Both the position numbers and the translations under genes were made by a program. The notes under the pieces are model-generated. The model had not been told where the DNA came from and searched no databases. It saw only the letters and a list, made by a program, of their open reading frames with translations. From contig DATDDN010000048.1 in assembly GCA_036523795.1 (NCBI GenBank), forward strand, positions 1 to 64,000: DNA of 64,000 nucleotides. The letters are read 5' to 3'. This stretch comes from 39-52-133 sp036523795 (lineage in GTDB: Bacteria; Pseudomonadota; Gammaproteobacteria; Burkholderiales; Gallionellaceae). Shown here in pieces: positions 7,980 through 18,720 of the stretch (within the stretch, counting starts at the first letter, position 1; each line of letters opens with the position of its first letter).

Positions 7980-8774
7980 TTACGCGAATTCTAACGGCAA
8001 CGCGCGCGCTTCAACAGGGTTTTTCCACAGCAACGACATGATGCGCGAGGCCTGCGCCACGTCGCCGCTGGTATAGAACTGGTCCTGCGCGGTGCCGGCC
8101 GGCGCAGGCGCGAGCTCAGTCTCGATGCGGCGCAACAGGTGGCGCGCCACCGCGGCGCCGGTGTCGACCAGCGCCACCTCGCGGCCGGCCACCTCGTGTA
8201 TCGTCGAGGCAAGGAAGGGATAATGGGTGCAACCGAGGATCAGCGTATCGGCGCCGCACGCCAGCAATGGCGCGGTGTAGTGCTTCAGCAGGGCGCGCGT
8301 GTGAAGGCTGTCCAGCTCGCCTTGCTCAACCTGCTCAACCAGACCGGGACAGCCCTGGGTCACGATCTTGACCGCGCCCGCGTATTTTTCCAGCAGGGCG
8401 GCAAAGCGTGCGCTCTCCAGCGTGCCCACCGTGGCCAGCACGCCGACCACGCCGCTGCGTGAGGCAGCGACGGCCGGCTTGACGGCAGGCTCCATCGCCA
8501 GGATGGGCAGTGTATAACTGGCGCGCAGGGTGGCCGCAGCCGCGGCCGTGGCGGTGTTGCAGGCGATCACGATGGCCTCGGCGCCCTGTTCGACGAGGAA
8601 CCGGGCGATGCTCAGCGAGCGCTGTTCGATGTAGCTGACGGGCTTGTCGCCATAGGGCACATGGCCGGAATCGGCGACATAGATCAGGCGTGCATCCGGC
8701 AGCACAGCGCGGATGTGGTGCAGCACTGAGAGGCCGCCTACGCCTGAATCGAATACGCCTATGGTTCTGCTCAT
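7980..8774 (-). CDS. murI: Glutamate racemase
   Basis: The 264-residue enzyme makes D-glutamate for peptidoglycan. IGVFDSGVGGLSVL is at the N-terminus, and the two catalytic cysteines are seen in VIACNTATAAA and LILGCTHYPFLA. It lies 18 bp downstream of the ABC-F gene on the same strand and 58 bp upstream of purU, so the three may be co-transcribed. Confidence 0.95.
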   Translation of the reverse strand: MSRTIGVFDSGVGGLSVLHHIRAVLPDARLIYVADSGHVPYGDKPVSYIEQRSLSIARFLVEQGAEAIVIACNTATAAAAATLRASYTLPILAMEPAVKPAVAASRSGVVGVLATVGTLESARFAALLEKYAGAVKIVTQGCPGLVEQVEQGELDSLHTRALLKHYTAPLLACGADTLILGCTHYPFLASTIHEVAGREVALVDTGAAVARHLLRRIETELAPAPAGTAQDQFYTSGDVAQASRIMSLLWKNPVEARALPLEFA

Positions 8775-8792
8775 GTGCCTCGCAAAGCTGCC

Positions 8793-10391
8793 CTAAACCA
8801 CTGCACCCTGGCTGCGCAGATATTCCTCATAGGTGCCGTGATAGTCGGTCACGCCCTTGCCGGAGATCTCGATGATGCGCGTGGCCAGCGAACTGACGAA
8901 CTCGCGGTCGTGGCTGACGAACAGCAGGGTGCCCTTGTATTCGAGCAGCGCGGTGTTGAGCGACTCGATGGATTCCATGTCCATGTGGTTGGTCGGCTCG
9001 TCCATCAGCAGCACGTTGGGCTTCTGCAGCATCAGCTTGCCGAACAGCATGCGGCCTTTCTCGCCGCCGGACAGCACCTTGACCTTCTTCTTCACCTCGT
9101 CGCCGGAGAACAGCAGACGGCCCAGGGTGCCGCGCACCATCTGGTCGTCGTCGCCGGGGCCGCGCCAGTCGGTCATCCACTCGGTCATGCTCACGTCCTC
9201 GGCGAAATCGGCAGCGTGGTCCTGCGCGTAGTAGCCCAGCTTGGCCTTTTCCGCCCATTTCACGGTGCCGGTGTCGGGCGTCAGGTCGCCGGCCAGGCAG
9301 CGCAGCAGCGTGGTCTTTCCGATGCCGTTGGGGCCGATGATGGCCACGCGTTCGCCGGCCTCGACGCTGAGATTGACGTTGGAAAATAGCATGCGGTCAA
9401 AACCCTTGGCCATGTGCTGCACTTCGACGGCGTTGCGGTGCAGCTTCTCGCGTTCGTCATATTCGAAGCGGATGAACGGGTACTGGCGGCTGGAAGGCTT
9501 GATGTCTTCCACCTTGATCTTGTCGATCTGGCGCGCGCGCGAGGTGGCCTGCTTGGCCTTGGAGGCATTGGCCGAGAAGCGCGCCACGAAGGCCTTGAGC
9601 TCGGCGATCTTCTCCTTGGCCTTGGCGTTATCGGCCTGCTGCTGCGCACGAGCCTGGGTCGAGGCCAGCATGTAGTCGTCGTAGTTGCCTGGGTAGATGG
9701 TGATCTTGCCGTAGTCCAGGTCCGCCATGTGCGTGCATACGCTGTTGAGGAAGTGGCGGTCGTGCGAGATGATCACCATGGTCGAGTTGCGCGCGTTGAG
9801 CACGTCCTCCAGCCAGCGGATGGTATTGATGTCGAGGTTGTTGGTGGGCTCATCCAGCAGCAGGATGTCCGGGTTGGAGAACAGCGCCTGCGCCAGCAGC
9901 ACGCGCAGCTTGAAGCCGGGTGCGACCGCGCTCATCGGGCCCTGCTGCAGCTCCTGCGCAATGCCCACGCCGGACAGCAGCTCGCCCGCGCGCGCCTCGG
10001 CGGTGTAGCCGTCGTATTCGGCAAAGGCTGCCTCCAGGTCGGCGGCGCGCATGTAGTCTTCCTCGGAGGCATCTGGGTTGGCGTAGATCGCGTCGCGCTC
10101 GCTCATCGCGGCCCACATCTCGGCGTGGCCCATCATCACCACGTCCAGCACGCGCATCTCTTCATACGCAAACTGGTCCTGGCGCAGCTTGCCGAGGCGC
10201 TCGCCCTTGTCGAGCATGACCTCGCCCGAGCTCTGCTCCAGGTCGCGGCCGAGAATCTTCATGAAGGTGGACTTGCCGCAACCGTTGGCGCCGATCAGGC
10301 CGTAGCGGTTGCCGTCGCCGAATTTGACGGAGACGTTTTCGAACAACGGCTTGGCGCCGAATTGCATGGTGATGTTTGCTGTGGATAACAT
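8793..10391 (-). CDS. ABC-F family ATPase, YbiT type
   Basis: The 532-residue protein has two fused ABC ATPase domains and no membrane segment, the hallmark of ABC-F translation factors. Domain 1 has Walker A GANGCGKST, the degenerate signature SAVAPGFKLRVLLAQALF typical of the YbiT branch, and LLLDEPTNNLD. The linker (residues about 240-300) is charged and helical. Domain 2 has GPNGIGKTT, LSGGEKGRM and LLMDEPTNHMD. ABC-F proteins bind the ribosomal E site; the exact role of YbiT is not settled. Codons 2-4 happen to contain a perfect DnaA-box sequence (10380-10388). Confidence 0.92.
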   Translation of the reverse strand: MLSTANITMQFGAKPLFENVSVKFGDGNRYGLIGANGCGKSTFMKILGRDLEQSSGEVMLDKGERLGKLRQDQFAYEEMRVLDVVMMGHAEMWAAMSERDAIYANPDASEEDYMRAADLEAAFAEYDGYTAEARAGELLSGVGIAQELQQGPMSAVAPGFKLRVLLAQALFSNPDILLLDEPTNNLDINTIRWLEDVLNARNSTMVIISHDRHFLNSVCTHMADLDYGKITIYPGNYDDYMLASTQARAQQQADNAKAKEKIAELKAFVARFSANASKAKQATSRARQIDKIKVEDIKPSSRQYPFIRFEYDEREKLHRNAVEVQHMAKGFDRMLFSNVNLSVEAGERVAIIGPNGIGKTTLLRCLAGDLTPDTGTVKWAEKAKLGYYAQDHAADFAEDVSMTEWMTDWRGPGDDDQMVRGTLGRLLFSGDEVKKKVKVLSGGEKGRMLFGKLMLQKPNVLLMDEPTNHMDMESIESLNTALLEYKGTLLFVSHDREFVSSLATRIIEISGKGVTDYHGTYEEYLRSQGAVV

Positions 10392-10511
10392 GGTGTGCCT
10401 GACTGAAATTAAGCGCGTATTCTACCATCCGCGGGCCTCCTCAGCAGCGGCCCTGCTTTAACGCGGCAGTATCGGCTAGAATGGCCGCATTCATTCTTCA
10501 TCAGGCAGACC

Positions 10512-11792
10512 ATGGTCCCCCACCTCACCACTGCACTCAACGGCCCGCTACTGGACCTGGAAAAACGCATCATCAACGCTCAGTCCGCCATCGAGCACTG
10601 GTTCCGCGCGCAATGGCTGGATCACGCCACGCCGTTCTACGCCTCGGTAGACCTGCGCAACAGCGGCTTCAAGCTGGCGCCGGTGGATACCAACCTGTTT
10701 CCCGGCGGCTTCAACAACCTCAACCGCGATTTCCTGCCGCTGTGCGTGCAGGCCGCGCAGAGCGCGATCGAGAAAATCTGCCCGGAAGCGCGCGGCGTGC
10801 TGCTGATCCCCGAGAACCATACCCGCAACATGTTCTACCTGCAGAACGTGGTGCAGCTGGCCACCGTCCTGCGCAGCGCCGGCATGCAGGTGCGCGTGGG
10901 CAGCCTGCTGCCGGAGATCACCGAGGCGACCCGGCTGGAGCTGCCCAGCGGCGACGTGCTCACGCTGGAGCCGATCAGGCGCAACGGCAACCGCCTGTAT
11001 GTCAGCGACTTCGACCCCTGCGTGGTGCTGCTCAACAACGACCTCTCCGCCGGCGTGCCGCCGCTGCTGGAAAACCTGGAGCAAACCGTGTTGCCGCCGC
11101 TGGTTGCCGGCTGGACGACACGGCGCAAGTCCACGCATTTCGCGGCTTACGAGCGTGTCGCCAATGAATTCGCCAAGCTGATCGACATTGATCCCTGGCT
11201 GATCAATCCCTATTTTGGCCAGTGCGGCAAGATCGACTTCCAGCAGCGTGCCGGCGAAGAGTGCCTGGCGGCGCAGGTGGACCTGGTGCTGAAGAACGTC
11301 CAGATGAAGTACAACGAATACGGCGTGAAGGAGCAGCCCTTCGTCATCGTCAAGGCCGATGCCGGGACCTATGGCATGGGCATCATGACGGTGAAGGACG
11401 CCAGCGAAGTGCGCGAGCTGAACCGCAAGCAGCGCAACAAGATGGCGGTGGTGAAAGAGGGGCTTTCCGTCACCGAGGTGCTGGTGCAGGAAGGTGTGTA
11501 CACCTTCGAGAGCATCAACGACGCGGTGGCCGAGCCGGTGGTGTACATGGTGGATCACTACGTAGTGGGCGGCTTCTACCGCGTGCACACGGGCCGCGGC
11601 GTCGACGAGAACCTGAACGCCCCCGGCATGCACTTCGTGCCGCTGGCGTTCGAAACGCCCTGTACCCTGCCCAACCCGGCCTTTGCCCCCGATGCCGTGC
11701 CCAACCGCTTCTACGCCTATGGCGTGGTCGCGCGTCTGGCGCTGCTGGCCGCTTCGGTGGAGCTGGAGGAGATGGCGGAGCCGGCTGAGTGA
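10512..11792 (+). CDS. gshA: Glutamate-cysteine ligase, GshA 'ferrooxidans' family
   Basis: The 426-residue protein belongs to the GshA family found in acidithiobacilli and many betaproteobacteria, unrelated in sequence to E. coli GshA. It is recognised by PFYASVDLRNSGFKLAPVDTNLFPGGFNNL at its N-terminal third (residues about 39-70), VIVKADAGTYGMGIMTVKD, and the late MVDHYVVGGFYRVHTGRG segment. It makes gamma-glutamylcysteine, the first step to glutathione. It begins a likely operon: apbE overlaps its stop codon. No gshB is in the window. Confidence 0.88.
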   Translation: MVPHLTTALNGPLLDLEKRIINAQSAIEHWFRAQWLDHATPFYASVDLRNSGFKLAPVDTNLFPGGFNNLNRDFLPLCVQAAQSAIEKICPEARGVLLIPENHTRNMFYLQNVVQLATVLRSAGMQVRVGSLLPEITEATRLELPSGDVLTLEPIRRNGNRLYVSDFDPCVVLLNNDLSAGVPPLLENLEQTVLPPLVAGWTTRRKSTHFAAYERVANEFAKLIDIDPWLINPYFGQCGKIDFQQRAGEECLAAQVDLVLKNVQMKYNEYGVKEQPFVIVKADAGTYGMGIMTVKDASEVRELNRKQRNKMAVVKEGLSVTEVLVQEGVYTFESINDAVAEPVVYMVDHYVVGGFYRVHTGRGVDENLNAPGMHFVPLAFETPCTLPNPAFAPDAVPNRFYAYGVVARLALLAASVELEEMAEPAE

Positions 11793-12850
11793 GCGTCATG
11801 CGCCGCTGGCTGTGGCTGTTGTTGTGCCTGCCCCTGCTGGCGGGCTGCGGCAAGGAGCCTCTGTATGAGGAGCAGGGCTACGTATTCGGTACCCTGGTCG
11901 AAATCAGCATCTACGGCGAGGACGAGGCGCGCGCGCGACAGGCGGTGGCCGGCGTGATGCAGGAATTCCAGCGCCTGCACAACATGCTGCATGCATGGAA
12001 GCCCTCCGAGCTGAGCACGCTTAATGCCGCACTGGCGCAGGGCATGATCCAGCCGGTGTCGCCCGAGCTGGGCGCGATATTGCAGGACGCGGCGCGGCTT
12101 TCCGCGCAATCCGGCGACCTGTTCAACCCATCGATCGGCGGGCTGATCCAGGCCTGGGGATTCCAGGCGGACGAATTCAAGCCGGTGCTGCCCGACGAGA
12201 AGCGCATCGCCGCGCTGGTGAAGGCCAATCCGCGCATGAGCGATCTTGCATTCCGCTCCCCCGCCACCGGTGCGCCAGGGGAAGTGCTTGTTTCCAGCCG
12301 CAACAATGCGGTGCACATCGACCTCGGCGGCTACGCCAAGGGCTACGCGCTGGACCGCGCCGCCGACATCCTGCACCGGATGGGCGTGCGCAACGCGCTG
12401 GTCAACATCGGCGGCAACGTGATGGTGCTGGGCAGCCACGGCGATCGTGCCTGGCGCGTCGGCATCCAGCACCCGCGCCAGCCCGGCCCACTGGCCACCC
12501 TTGAGTTGCACGACGGCGAGGCCCTCGGCACCTCGGGTGATTACCAGCGCTATTTTGAAGTGGCTGGCCGCCGCTATTGCCACCTTATCGACCCCAGAAG
12601 CGGCCAGCCCGTGCAAGGCGTATGGGCGGTGACGGTGCTGACGCGCGGCGCGCACGCAGGCGTGCTGTCCGATGTGACCTCCAAGCCGCTGTTCATCGCC
12701 GGCACTGCCGGGTGGCGGGCGGCGGCCGACACCATGCAGTTGCAGGAAGCGCTGCTGGTCGACGCGGACGGCGTGGTACACCTTACCCCGGCCATGCAGA
12801 AGCGGCTAGAATTCGTCAGCGCAGATACGAAGCGCCGTGTAGAACCATAG
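11789..12850 (+). CDS. apbE: FAD:protein FMN transferase, lipoprotein
   Basis: The 353-residue protein has a lipoprotein signal (RRWLWLLLCLPLLAGC, lipobox LAGC) and the ApbE domain: GTLVEISIYGED, DLFNPSIGGL, HIDLGGYAKGYALDRAAD, NALVNIGGNVMVLG and the metal-binding DPRSGQP. ApbE covalently attaches FMN to Ser/Thr in periplasmic-facing flavoproteins such as NqrC or RnfG. The start is taken as GTG 11789, which overlaps the gshA stop (GTGA) and has GGAG 8 nt upstream; ATG 11798 is the alternative. No ApbE target gene is in the window. Confidence 0.92.
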   Translation: MSVMRRWLWLLLCLPLLAGCGKEPLYEEQGYVFGTLVEISIYGEDEARARQAVAGVMQEFQRLHNMLHAWKPSELSTLNAALAQGMIQPVSPELGAILQDAARLSAQSGDLFNPSIGGLIQAWGFQADEFKPVLPDEKRIAALVKANPRMSDLAFRSPATGAPGEVLVSSRNNAVHIDLGGYAKGYALDRAADILHRMGVRNALVNIGGNVMVLGSHGDRAWRVGIQHPRQPGPLATLELHDGEALGTSGDYQRYFEVAGRRYCHLIDPRSGQPVQGVWAVTVLTRGAHAGVLSDVTSKPLFIAGTAGWRAAADTMQLQEALLVDADGVVHLTPAMQKRLEFVSADTKRRVEP

Positions 12851-12870
12851 GTGCGATGGGAGCGGACGGA

Positions 12871-13254
12871 ATGGTTGGGATCTTGCTGGTGACGCATAAC
12901 GGCCTGGGCGACAGCCTGCTCGATTGCGTGCGTCACGTGATGGGATATTTGCCGCCGCACCTGCAGTCATTGTCGGTATTGGCCGATGACGACCCCACCG
13001 CCAAGGAAGCCGAAGCACTGGCGCTGATCCGCGCGCTCGACCAGGGTGGCGGCGTGCTGATCCTGACCGACCTGTTTGGCGCCACCCCCAGCAACATCAG
13101 CCGTCGTCTGTGTAACGAGGCAAACGTGCGCGGGGTGGCCGGCGTCAACCTGCCCATGCTGCTGCGCGCCGTGGTGTACCGCGACAAACCGCTGGATGAA
13201 TTGAGCAGGGTCGCCATCGATGGCGGCCGCGATTATATTGTTCCCATTGAGTAA
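12871..13254 (+). CDS. PTS system EIIA component, mannose family
   Basis: The 127-residue protein is a single mannose-type EIIA domain. MVGILLVTHNGLGD carries the phospho-accepting H9, and GGVLILTDLFGATPSNI is the family signature. The start at 12871 follows GGAG with an 8-nt gap; a longer in-frame reading into apbE lacks support. It is the first gene of EIIA-ptsH-ptsI. No EIIB, EIIC or EIID permease gene follows, so phosphate from EI and HPr probably serves regulation rather than sugar uptake, as proposed for similar clusters in other betaproteobacteria. Confidence 0.92.
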   Translation: MVGILLVTHNGLGDSLLDCVRHVMGYLPPHLQSLSVLADDDPTAKEAEALALIRALDQGGGVLILTDLFGATPSNISRRLCNEANVRGVAGVNLPMLLRAVVYRDKPLDELSRVAIDGGRDYIVPIE

Positions 13255-13264
13255 AGAGAGTTTC

Positions 13265-13530
13265 ATGCCACAACAGGATGCACTGATCATCAACAAGCTG
13301 GGCCTGCATGCCCGCGCTTCCGCCAAACTCACCCAGCTCGCCTCGCAGTATCCGTGCGAGGTGTGGATGTCTCGCAACGGCAAGCGCATCAACGCCAAGA
13401 GCATCATGGGCGTGATGATGCTGGCGGCCGGCAAGGGCAGCACGGTCTCCATCGAGACCAACGGCGACAAGGAACTGGAAGCCATGACTGCGCTGCTGGC
13501 GCTGATCAACGATTACTTCGGGGAAGGTGA

Positions 13531-13534
<4 letters not shown>
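13265..13534 (+). CDS. ptsH: Phosphocarrier protein HPr
   Basis: The 89-residue protein has the HPr active-site histidine H15 in LGLHARAS and the regulatory serine S46 in AKSIMGVMML. The presence of S46 would allow control by an HPr kinase, but hprK is not in the window. AAAGAGAG precedes the start. It overlaps ptsI by 4 bp (ATGA), so translation is probably coupled. Confidence 0.96.
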
Positions 13535-15255
<1,721 letters not shown>

Positions 15256-15367
15256 TCATGGAGGTTGTAGTGCTCTTAATATTTGAAGTAATGAGAACGT
15301 TAATGCCTTCGAGCACTAGAAGCAAACACCTAGCACCTACTAATGTTTCACTAATCTGAGGAAGTAG

Positions 15368-15943
15368 ATGATGAAATGTGGATTGTATGTACTACCGCTC
15401 ATTGCCCTATTGAATTTTTTAACGGCGTGCTCGACTTCAAGTGTTAGTCAAACTGTGAAAGTTGGTAAGGTTGATGGCAAGGCAAGAATCAGAGTGTTTG
15501 CTCAAAATGGCATAGGGGCCCATTTATATCTGAACTCCATCTGCAAGGGAGGAGAAAACTCTATCGCAGTAGCCGGCCCTGGAAACATGAGTGATACATT
15601 CAGCTCATTTATAGGCACTATAAAAAACGAATCCATTGGTATCCCGGAGACATCATCGGTTGACATGATGCTGAAGCGCAGTAGTTTCGCCTCCAAAGTT
15701 TATTACAAGGAATATTCAATCAACGCGGGTGAGCCGGTTACAGTTGATATGGTATTCGTTGACCCTGCGGGTTACAGGTGTGGCCCTATAGCCTCACAAT
15801 TCATTCCAGAGTCAAAAGCGGACTACGAGGCGCTATTAGATTTGGATTTCGCTAAAGGTTTATGCAAGGCAGAATTCCATAAAATTTCGGATGATGGGAC
15901 ATTCGTTCCGCTGGGCGTAAGCCCGGCAAAAAAATGCAATTAG
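15368..15943 (+). CDS. Small lipoprotein of unknown family (paralog 1)
   Basis: I do not recognise this 191-residue protein. Residues 1-21 form a lipoprotein signal with lipobox LTAC. It is a clear paralog of the next gene: both share ARIRVF or AKIRVF, a strand ending in a Cys (YLNSIC versus YPGQTC), a (G)IP or (G)MP turn, YKEYSINAGEPVTVDM versus YHEYVIPADKPLTIEM, and RCGPI or SCGPI followed by a F-T/I-P-E segment. The conserved cysteines suggest disulfides outside the cytoplasm. GAGGAAG precedes ATG 15368; ATG 15371 is equally possible. The codon use is visibly AT-richer than in the flanking genes, consistent with horizontal acquisition. Confidence 0.7.
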   Translation: MMKCGLYVLPLIALLNFLTACSTSSVSQTVKVGKVDGKARIRVFAQNGIGAHLYLNSICKGGENSIAVAGPGNMSDTFSSFIGTIKNESIGIPETSSVDMMLKRSSFASKVYYKEYSINAGEPVTVDMVFVDPAGYRCGPIASQFIPESKADYEALLDLDFAKGLCKAEFHKISDDGTFVPLGVSPAKKCN

Positions 15944-16081
15944 GAATAATGTTGCCATTCACGTGCTATGCGATGCTGGCTGATTTGTTTGATCGCTACA
16001 AATCCGCTTTCATCGATTAAATGCGTAGAGAGCGATAAATTTTAGGCTAACTCCGAGAGTTTCTAACTTCCAGAGATAATT

Positions 16082-16597
16082 ATGCTCAAAACATCTTCAT
16101 TTATGGGCCTGTCAATTTTGTTAGTGGGTTGTTCATCCACACCCATACAGGTCGTCGATACAGAGCACTCCGCCAAAATTCGAGTGTTTCACGGTACGGC
16201 TGTATATCTGTATCCAGGGCAAACTTGTTACGGAACAAAGAATTCGGAATACATACATGCTGCAGCAGGTGGATTTTCTATGCTGGTCGCTAACAAAAAA
16301 GTTGGTATGCCTACAACTGACGATACTCCATGGTCCTATCATGAGTATGTCATTCCGGCAGATAAGCCTCTAACAATAGAAATGTCTTGGGCAGATGATA
16401 GTGGCGGTTATAGTCGAAGTTGTGGCCCAATCGGTGTTACTTTCACCCCTGAAATTGGCAAGTATTACGATACAACCATGTTGTTTGCTGATAGCCACTG
16501 TTCGGTAAGGCTTCGTGAATTAGTTGAGGTTTCACCAGGCAAAGCGACTGCTACCATAAAGGCGTCTACCCCTGCATTTACCTGCCCTAAACGTTAA
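16082..16597 (+). CDS. Small lipoprotein of unknown family (paralog 2)
   Basis: This 171-residue protein is the second member of the pair. It has a short lipoprotein signal with lipobox LVGC and then SSTP. Shared positions with the upstream gene include the IRVF strand, three cysteines, an HEYVIPADKPLTIEMSW segment and CGPIGVTFTPE. The 138-bp spacer between the two genes shows no terminator. Function unknown; a beta-sandwich fold is a guess from the strand-like pattern. The base composition is AT-rich like paralog 1. Confidence 0.7.
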   Translation: MLKTSSFMGLSILLVGCSSTPIQVVDTEHSAKIRVFHGTAVYLYPGQTCYGTKNSEYIHAAAGGFSMLVANKKVGMPTTDDTPWSYHEYVIPADKPLTIEMSWADDSGGYSRSCGPIGVTFTPEIGKYYDTTMLFADSHCSVRLRELVEVSPGKATATIKASTPAFTCPKR

Positions 16598-16689
16598 TTA
16601 TCTCAACGAGTGGTTCGTTCACCTCCCTAATGCAACTCAGTCGCGTAAAACTCGATTGAGTTACATCCCTAATTTTCTGGGATTGCTCA

Positions 16690-17154
16690 ATGGCACTGAA
16701 ATTGAAAGAAAGTTTCTCGTCATCGGAAATGCATGGCGTCAGTCCAATTCCGCGCGGCGCAGCCAGGGCTACTGAATCGCGATCCAGAACGAACTGTCAG
16801 AGTGCGGCTAGCCGGGGAGCAGGCCTTTCTTACCATCAAGGGTCTCACTAAAGGCATCTCACGAGTTGAGTATGAGTATGCCATTCCACCTGCAGACGCC
16901 GAACAGCTCTTGCAGCTTTGCCAAGGACCGATCATAGAGAAGGCCAGACACGTGGTCGTGCATAAAGGTACCACGTGGGAGGTTGATGAATTTTTCGGTG
17001 ACAATGCAGGCCTTATTGTCGCCGCCGAAGTCGAGCTTGATGACGAACGCCAGCCGTTTTAGCGCCCAGCTGGTTGGGCGATGAAGTAACTGAAGACGCT
17101 CGCTACTTCAATTCGAATCTTGCAGCCCATCCTTACAAGACATGGGGCGTATAG
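16690..17154 (+). pseudogene. CYTH-domain (triphosphatase) gene with three frameshifts
   Basis: Reading the three frames in turn rebuilds a full CYTH protein. Frame A from 16698 gives EIERKFLVIGNAWRQ, the ExExK-type signature. Frame B from 16772 gives LNRDPERTVRVRLAG through EVDEFFGDNAGLIVAEVEL-like sequence. Frame C after about 17060 gives APSWLGDEVTEDARYFNSNL and ends KTWGV at 17154. Each junction (near 16697, 16772 and 17060) is explained by loss of one base. CYTH enzymes hydrolyse triphosphates such as inorganic tripolyphosphate. The longest single open frame, 16733-17062, is not a functional domain by itself. Sequencing error is possible but three in one gene is unusual when the surrounding genes are intact. 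Confidence 0.8.
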
Positions 17155-17168
17155 GAATCGGGACAGAT

Positions 17169-17603
17169 TTATTTTCTCACGCTGGCCTGCAGATGATCGG
17201 CAATTTCCTTGCCTGGCTGGTTGCCGAGGATGATGAACTCGCGCCTGCGCGCTGGCGTAACCACGAATACGCGCCCGTCGTGGGGATAGTGACCCATGCC
17301 CCATTTCTTCTGTGCGGTGTACTCGACCTGGCGTATGTCGGACAAGGGGATGCAGAAATCGGCTCTGTGAGGCTTGGCCATTACTCCAGCATCAACATAG
17401 GACCCGGGGTCATTGAGGTCTCCATGAACCGCCAGTTTGCCGGTGGCGAATCTCGTCACGGGATCACCGCCGCCTTCGATGCTTGTAAGGCCACGGCAGA
17501 TCACACCACACAGGGCATCATCCTTGATGGTGATGAGATAGGTTCGATTCAGTATCAGCGCGTAATACTCCATCGCGACAAATGACCAGCGCGCATTTTC
17601 CAT
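17169..17603 (-). CDS. Hypothetical protein, no recognised family
   Basis: This 144-residue open frame starts MENARWSFVAMEYYALILN and ends QASVRK. It has no signal peptide or membrane segment. The pattern (YYALILNRTYLITIKDD, RRREFIILGNQPGKEIADHL) suggests a mixed alpha/beta domain, perhaps PH-like, but I cannot assign it. The stop codon lies inside the sequence GGGACAGATTTATTTTC (17160-17176), a motif I associate with dispersed repeats, so the C-terminus may have been altered. The ATG at 17603 has no strong ribosome site; an upstream GTG near 17630 would add nine residues. It is flanked by two broken genes, so it may itself be decaying. Confidence 0.5.
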   Translation of the reverse strand: MENARWSFVAMEYYALILNRTYLITIKDDALCGVICRGLTSIEGGGDPVTRFATGKLAVHGDLNDPGSYVDAGVMAKPHRADFCIPLSDIRQVEYTAQKKWGMGHYPHDGRVFVVTPARRREFIILGNQPGKEIADHLQASVRK

Positions 17604-17761
17604 AGGGTTAACCGTTATCTGAGGGACCACCGGTCCGAATTGTCAAAAATAATGTCACCTTGCAGATGTCTGGCAGCAACTTCGCGTGCAGCGTTGCCAG
17701 TATCTCCCATCTCGCATGCACCGCACAGCTAGCAGTTGACGTAGCACGTTGTTTGCGCCGC

Positions 17762-18608
17762 CTAAGTGCCATTCGCGCTGCGCTTTTCCAGGATCACCAG
17801 CGCAATCCCGCCCAGGATGGCAATGGAGGCGAGCAGTGCGCGCAGGGTGAGCGGTTCATGCAGAAACAGGACGCCGCCCAGAGCAACGATGACCGGCACG
17901 CTGAGCTGCACGGTAGCGGCATGCGTGGCCTTCAGGGCGGGCAGCACGGCGTACCAGATGGCATAGCCGATGCCTGAGGTGAGGGCGCCGGACAGCACGG
18001 CGTAAAGGATGCCCATCTTGTCCAACGACACATGCTGCAGGGTGAGGGCGCTCAGCACGAGCGCGATCGGCACGGCGCGCATGAAGTTGCCGGCGGTGAT
18101 GCGGGTGGGGTTGCCCGCGCCCTTGCCTCGCAAAGAATACACACCCCACGCCACGCCGGCGGCCAGCATCAGCAGGGAGGCAAAGAGGGGAGGTGCGGTG
18201 AGGCCCGGCAGCAGCAGGCCGACCAGACCACCCAGGGCGAGCACCAGTCCAAGGCAGTTTCTGCAGCCGCTCGCCCAGCCAGAGGCCGCGGCCGATCATG
18301 GTGACCTGCACCGCGCCGAACAGCAGCAGTGCGCCGGTGGCCGCGGTGAGGTCAATGTACGCAAAGGAGTAGGCCGCGGCATAGGCAAACAGGGCGAGGG
18401 CCGACCAGCCGTTGCCGCGCCCTTCATGCTGGCTGCGGCGCATGGCCACCAGCAGCCACAACATCAGCGCACCGGAAAGCAGGCGCAGCGTGGTGAAGCT
18501 GGCGGGGTCGATGCTGGTGTTCCTGAGTGCAACGCGGCACAGCAGCGAGTTGCCGGCAAAGGCCAGCATGGCCAGCGATGTCAGCACGATGCGGCGCAGG
18601 AGGGACAT
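17762..18608 (-). pseudogene. EamA/DMT-family transporter gene with one frameshift
   Basis: The first part (from 18608) reads MSLLRRIVLTSLAMLAFAGNSLLCRVAL, a typical EamA start, up to GERLQKL. Near 18250 the frame shifts, and the remainder continues as LGLVLALGGLVGLLLPG through HEPLTLRALLASIAILGGIALVILEKR to the stop at 17762. Removing one C in the CTGCCTTGG stretch (about 18252) restores about 281 residues with two EamA repeats and ten membrane helices. Family members export small metabolites. Whether this is a true null allele or a sequence error cannot be decided from one read of the sequence. Confidence 0.82.
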
Positions 18609-18720
18609 GGGGTGACCCAAATAGTTGAGACCCCACAATTTACAGTCACATGCAGGGCCTGACCAGCGTGCGCGCTTACGAACTCAGCCGCACGGTCGCA
18701 CTTATGTTACGAATTCAACG

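Noticed and set aside
10380..10388. Perfect DnaA box at the start of the ABC-F gene.
   Set aside because: It encodes codons 2-4 of the protein, is single, and has no AT-rich element nearby; one 9-bp match is expected by chance.
16733..17062. The 109-residue frame as an intact small gene.
   Set aside because: It is the middle of a CYTH domain whose first and last parts continue in other frames.
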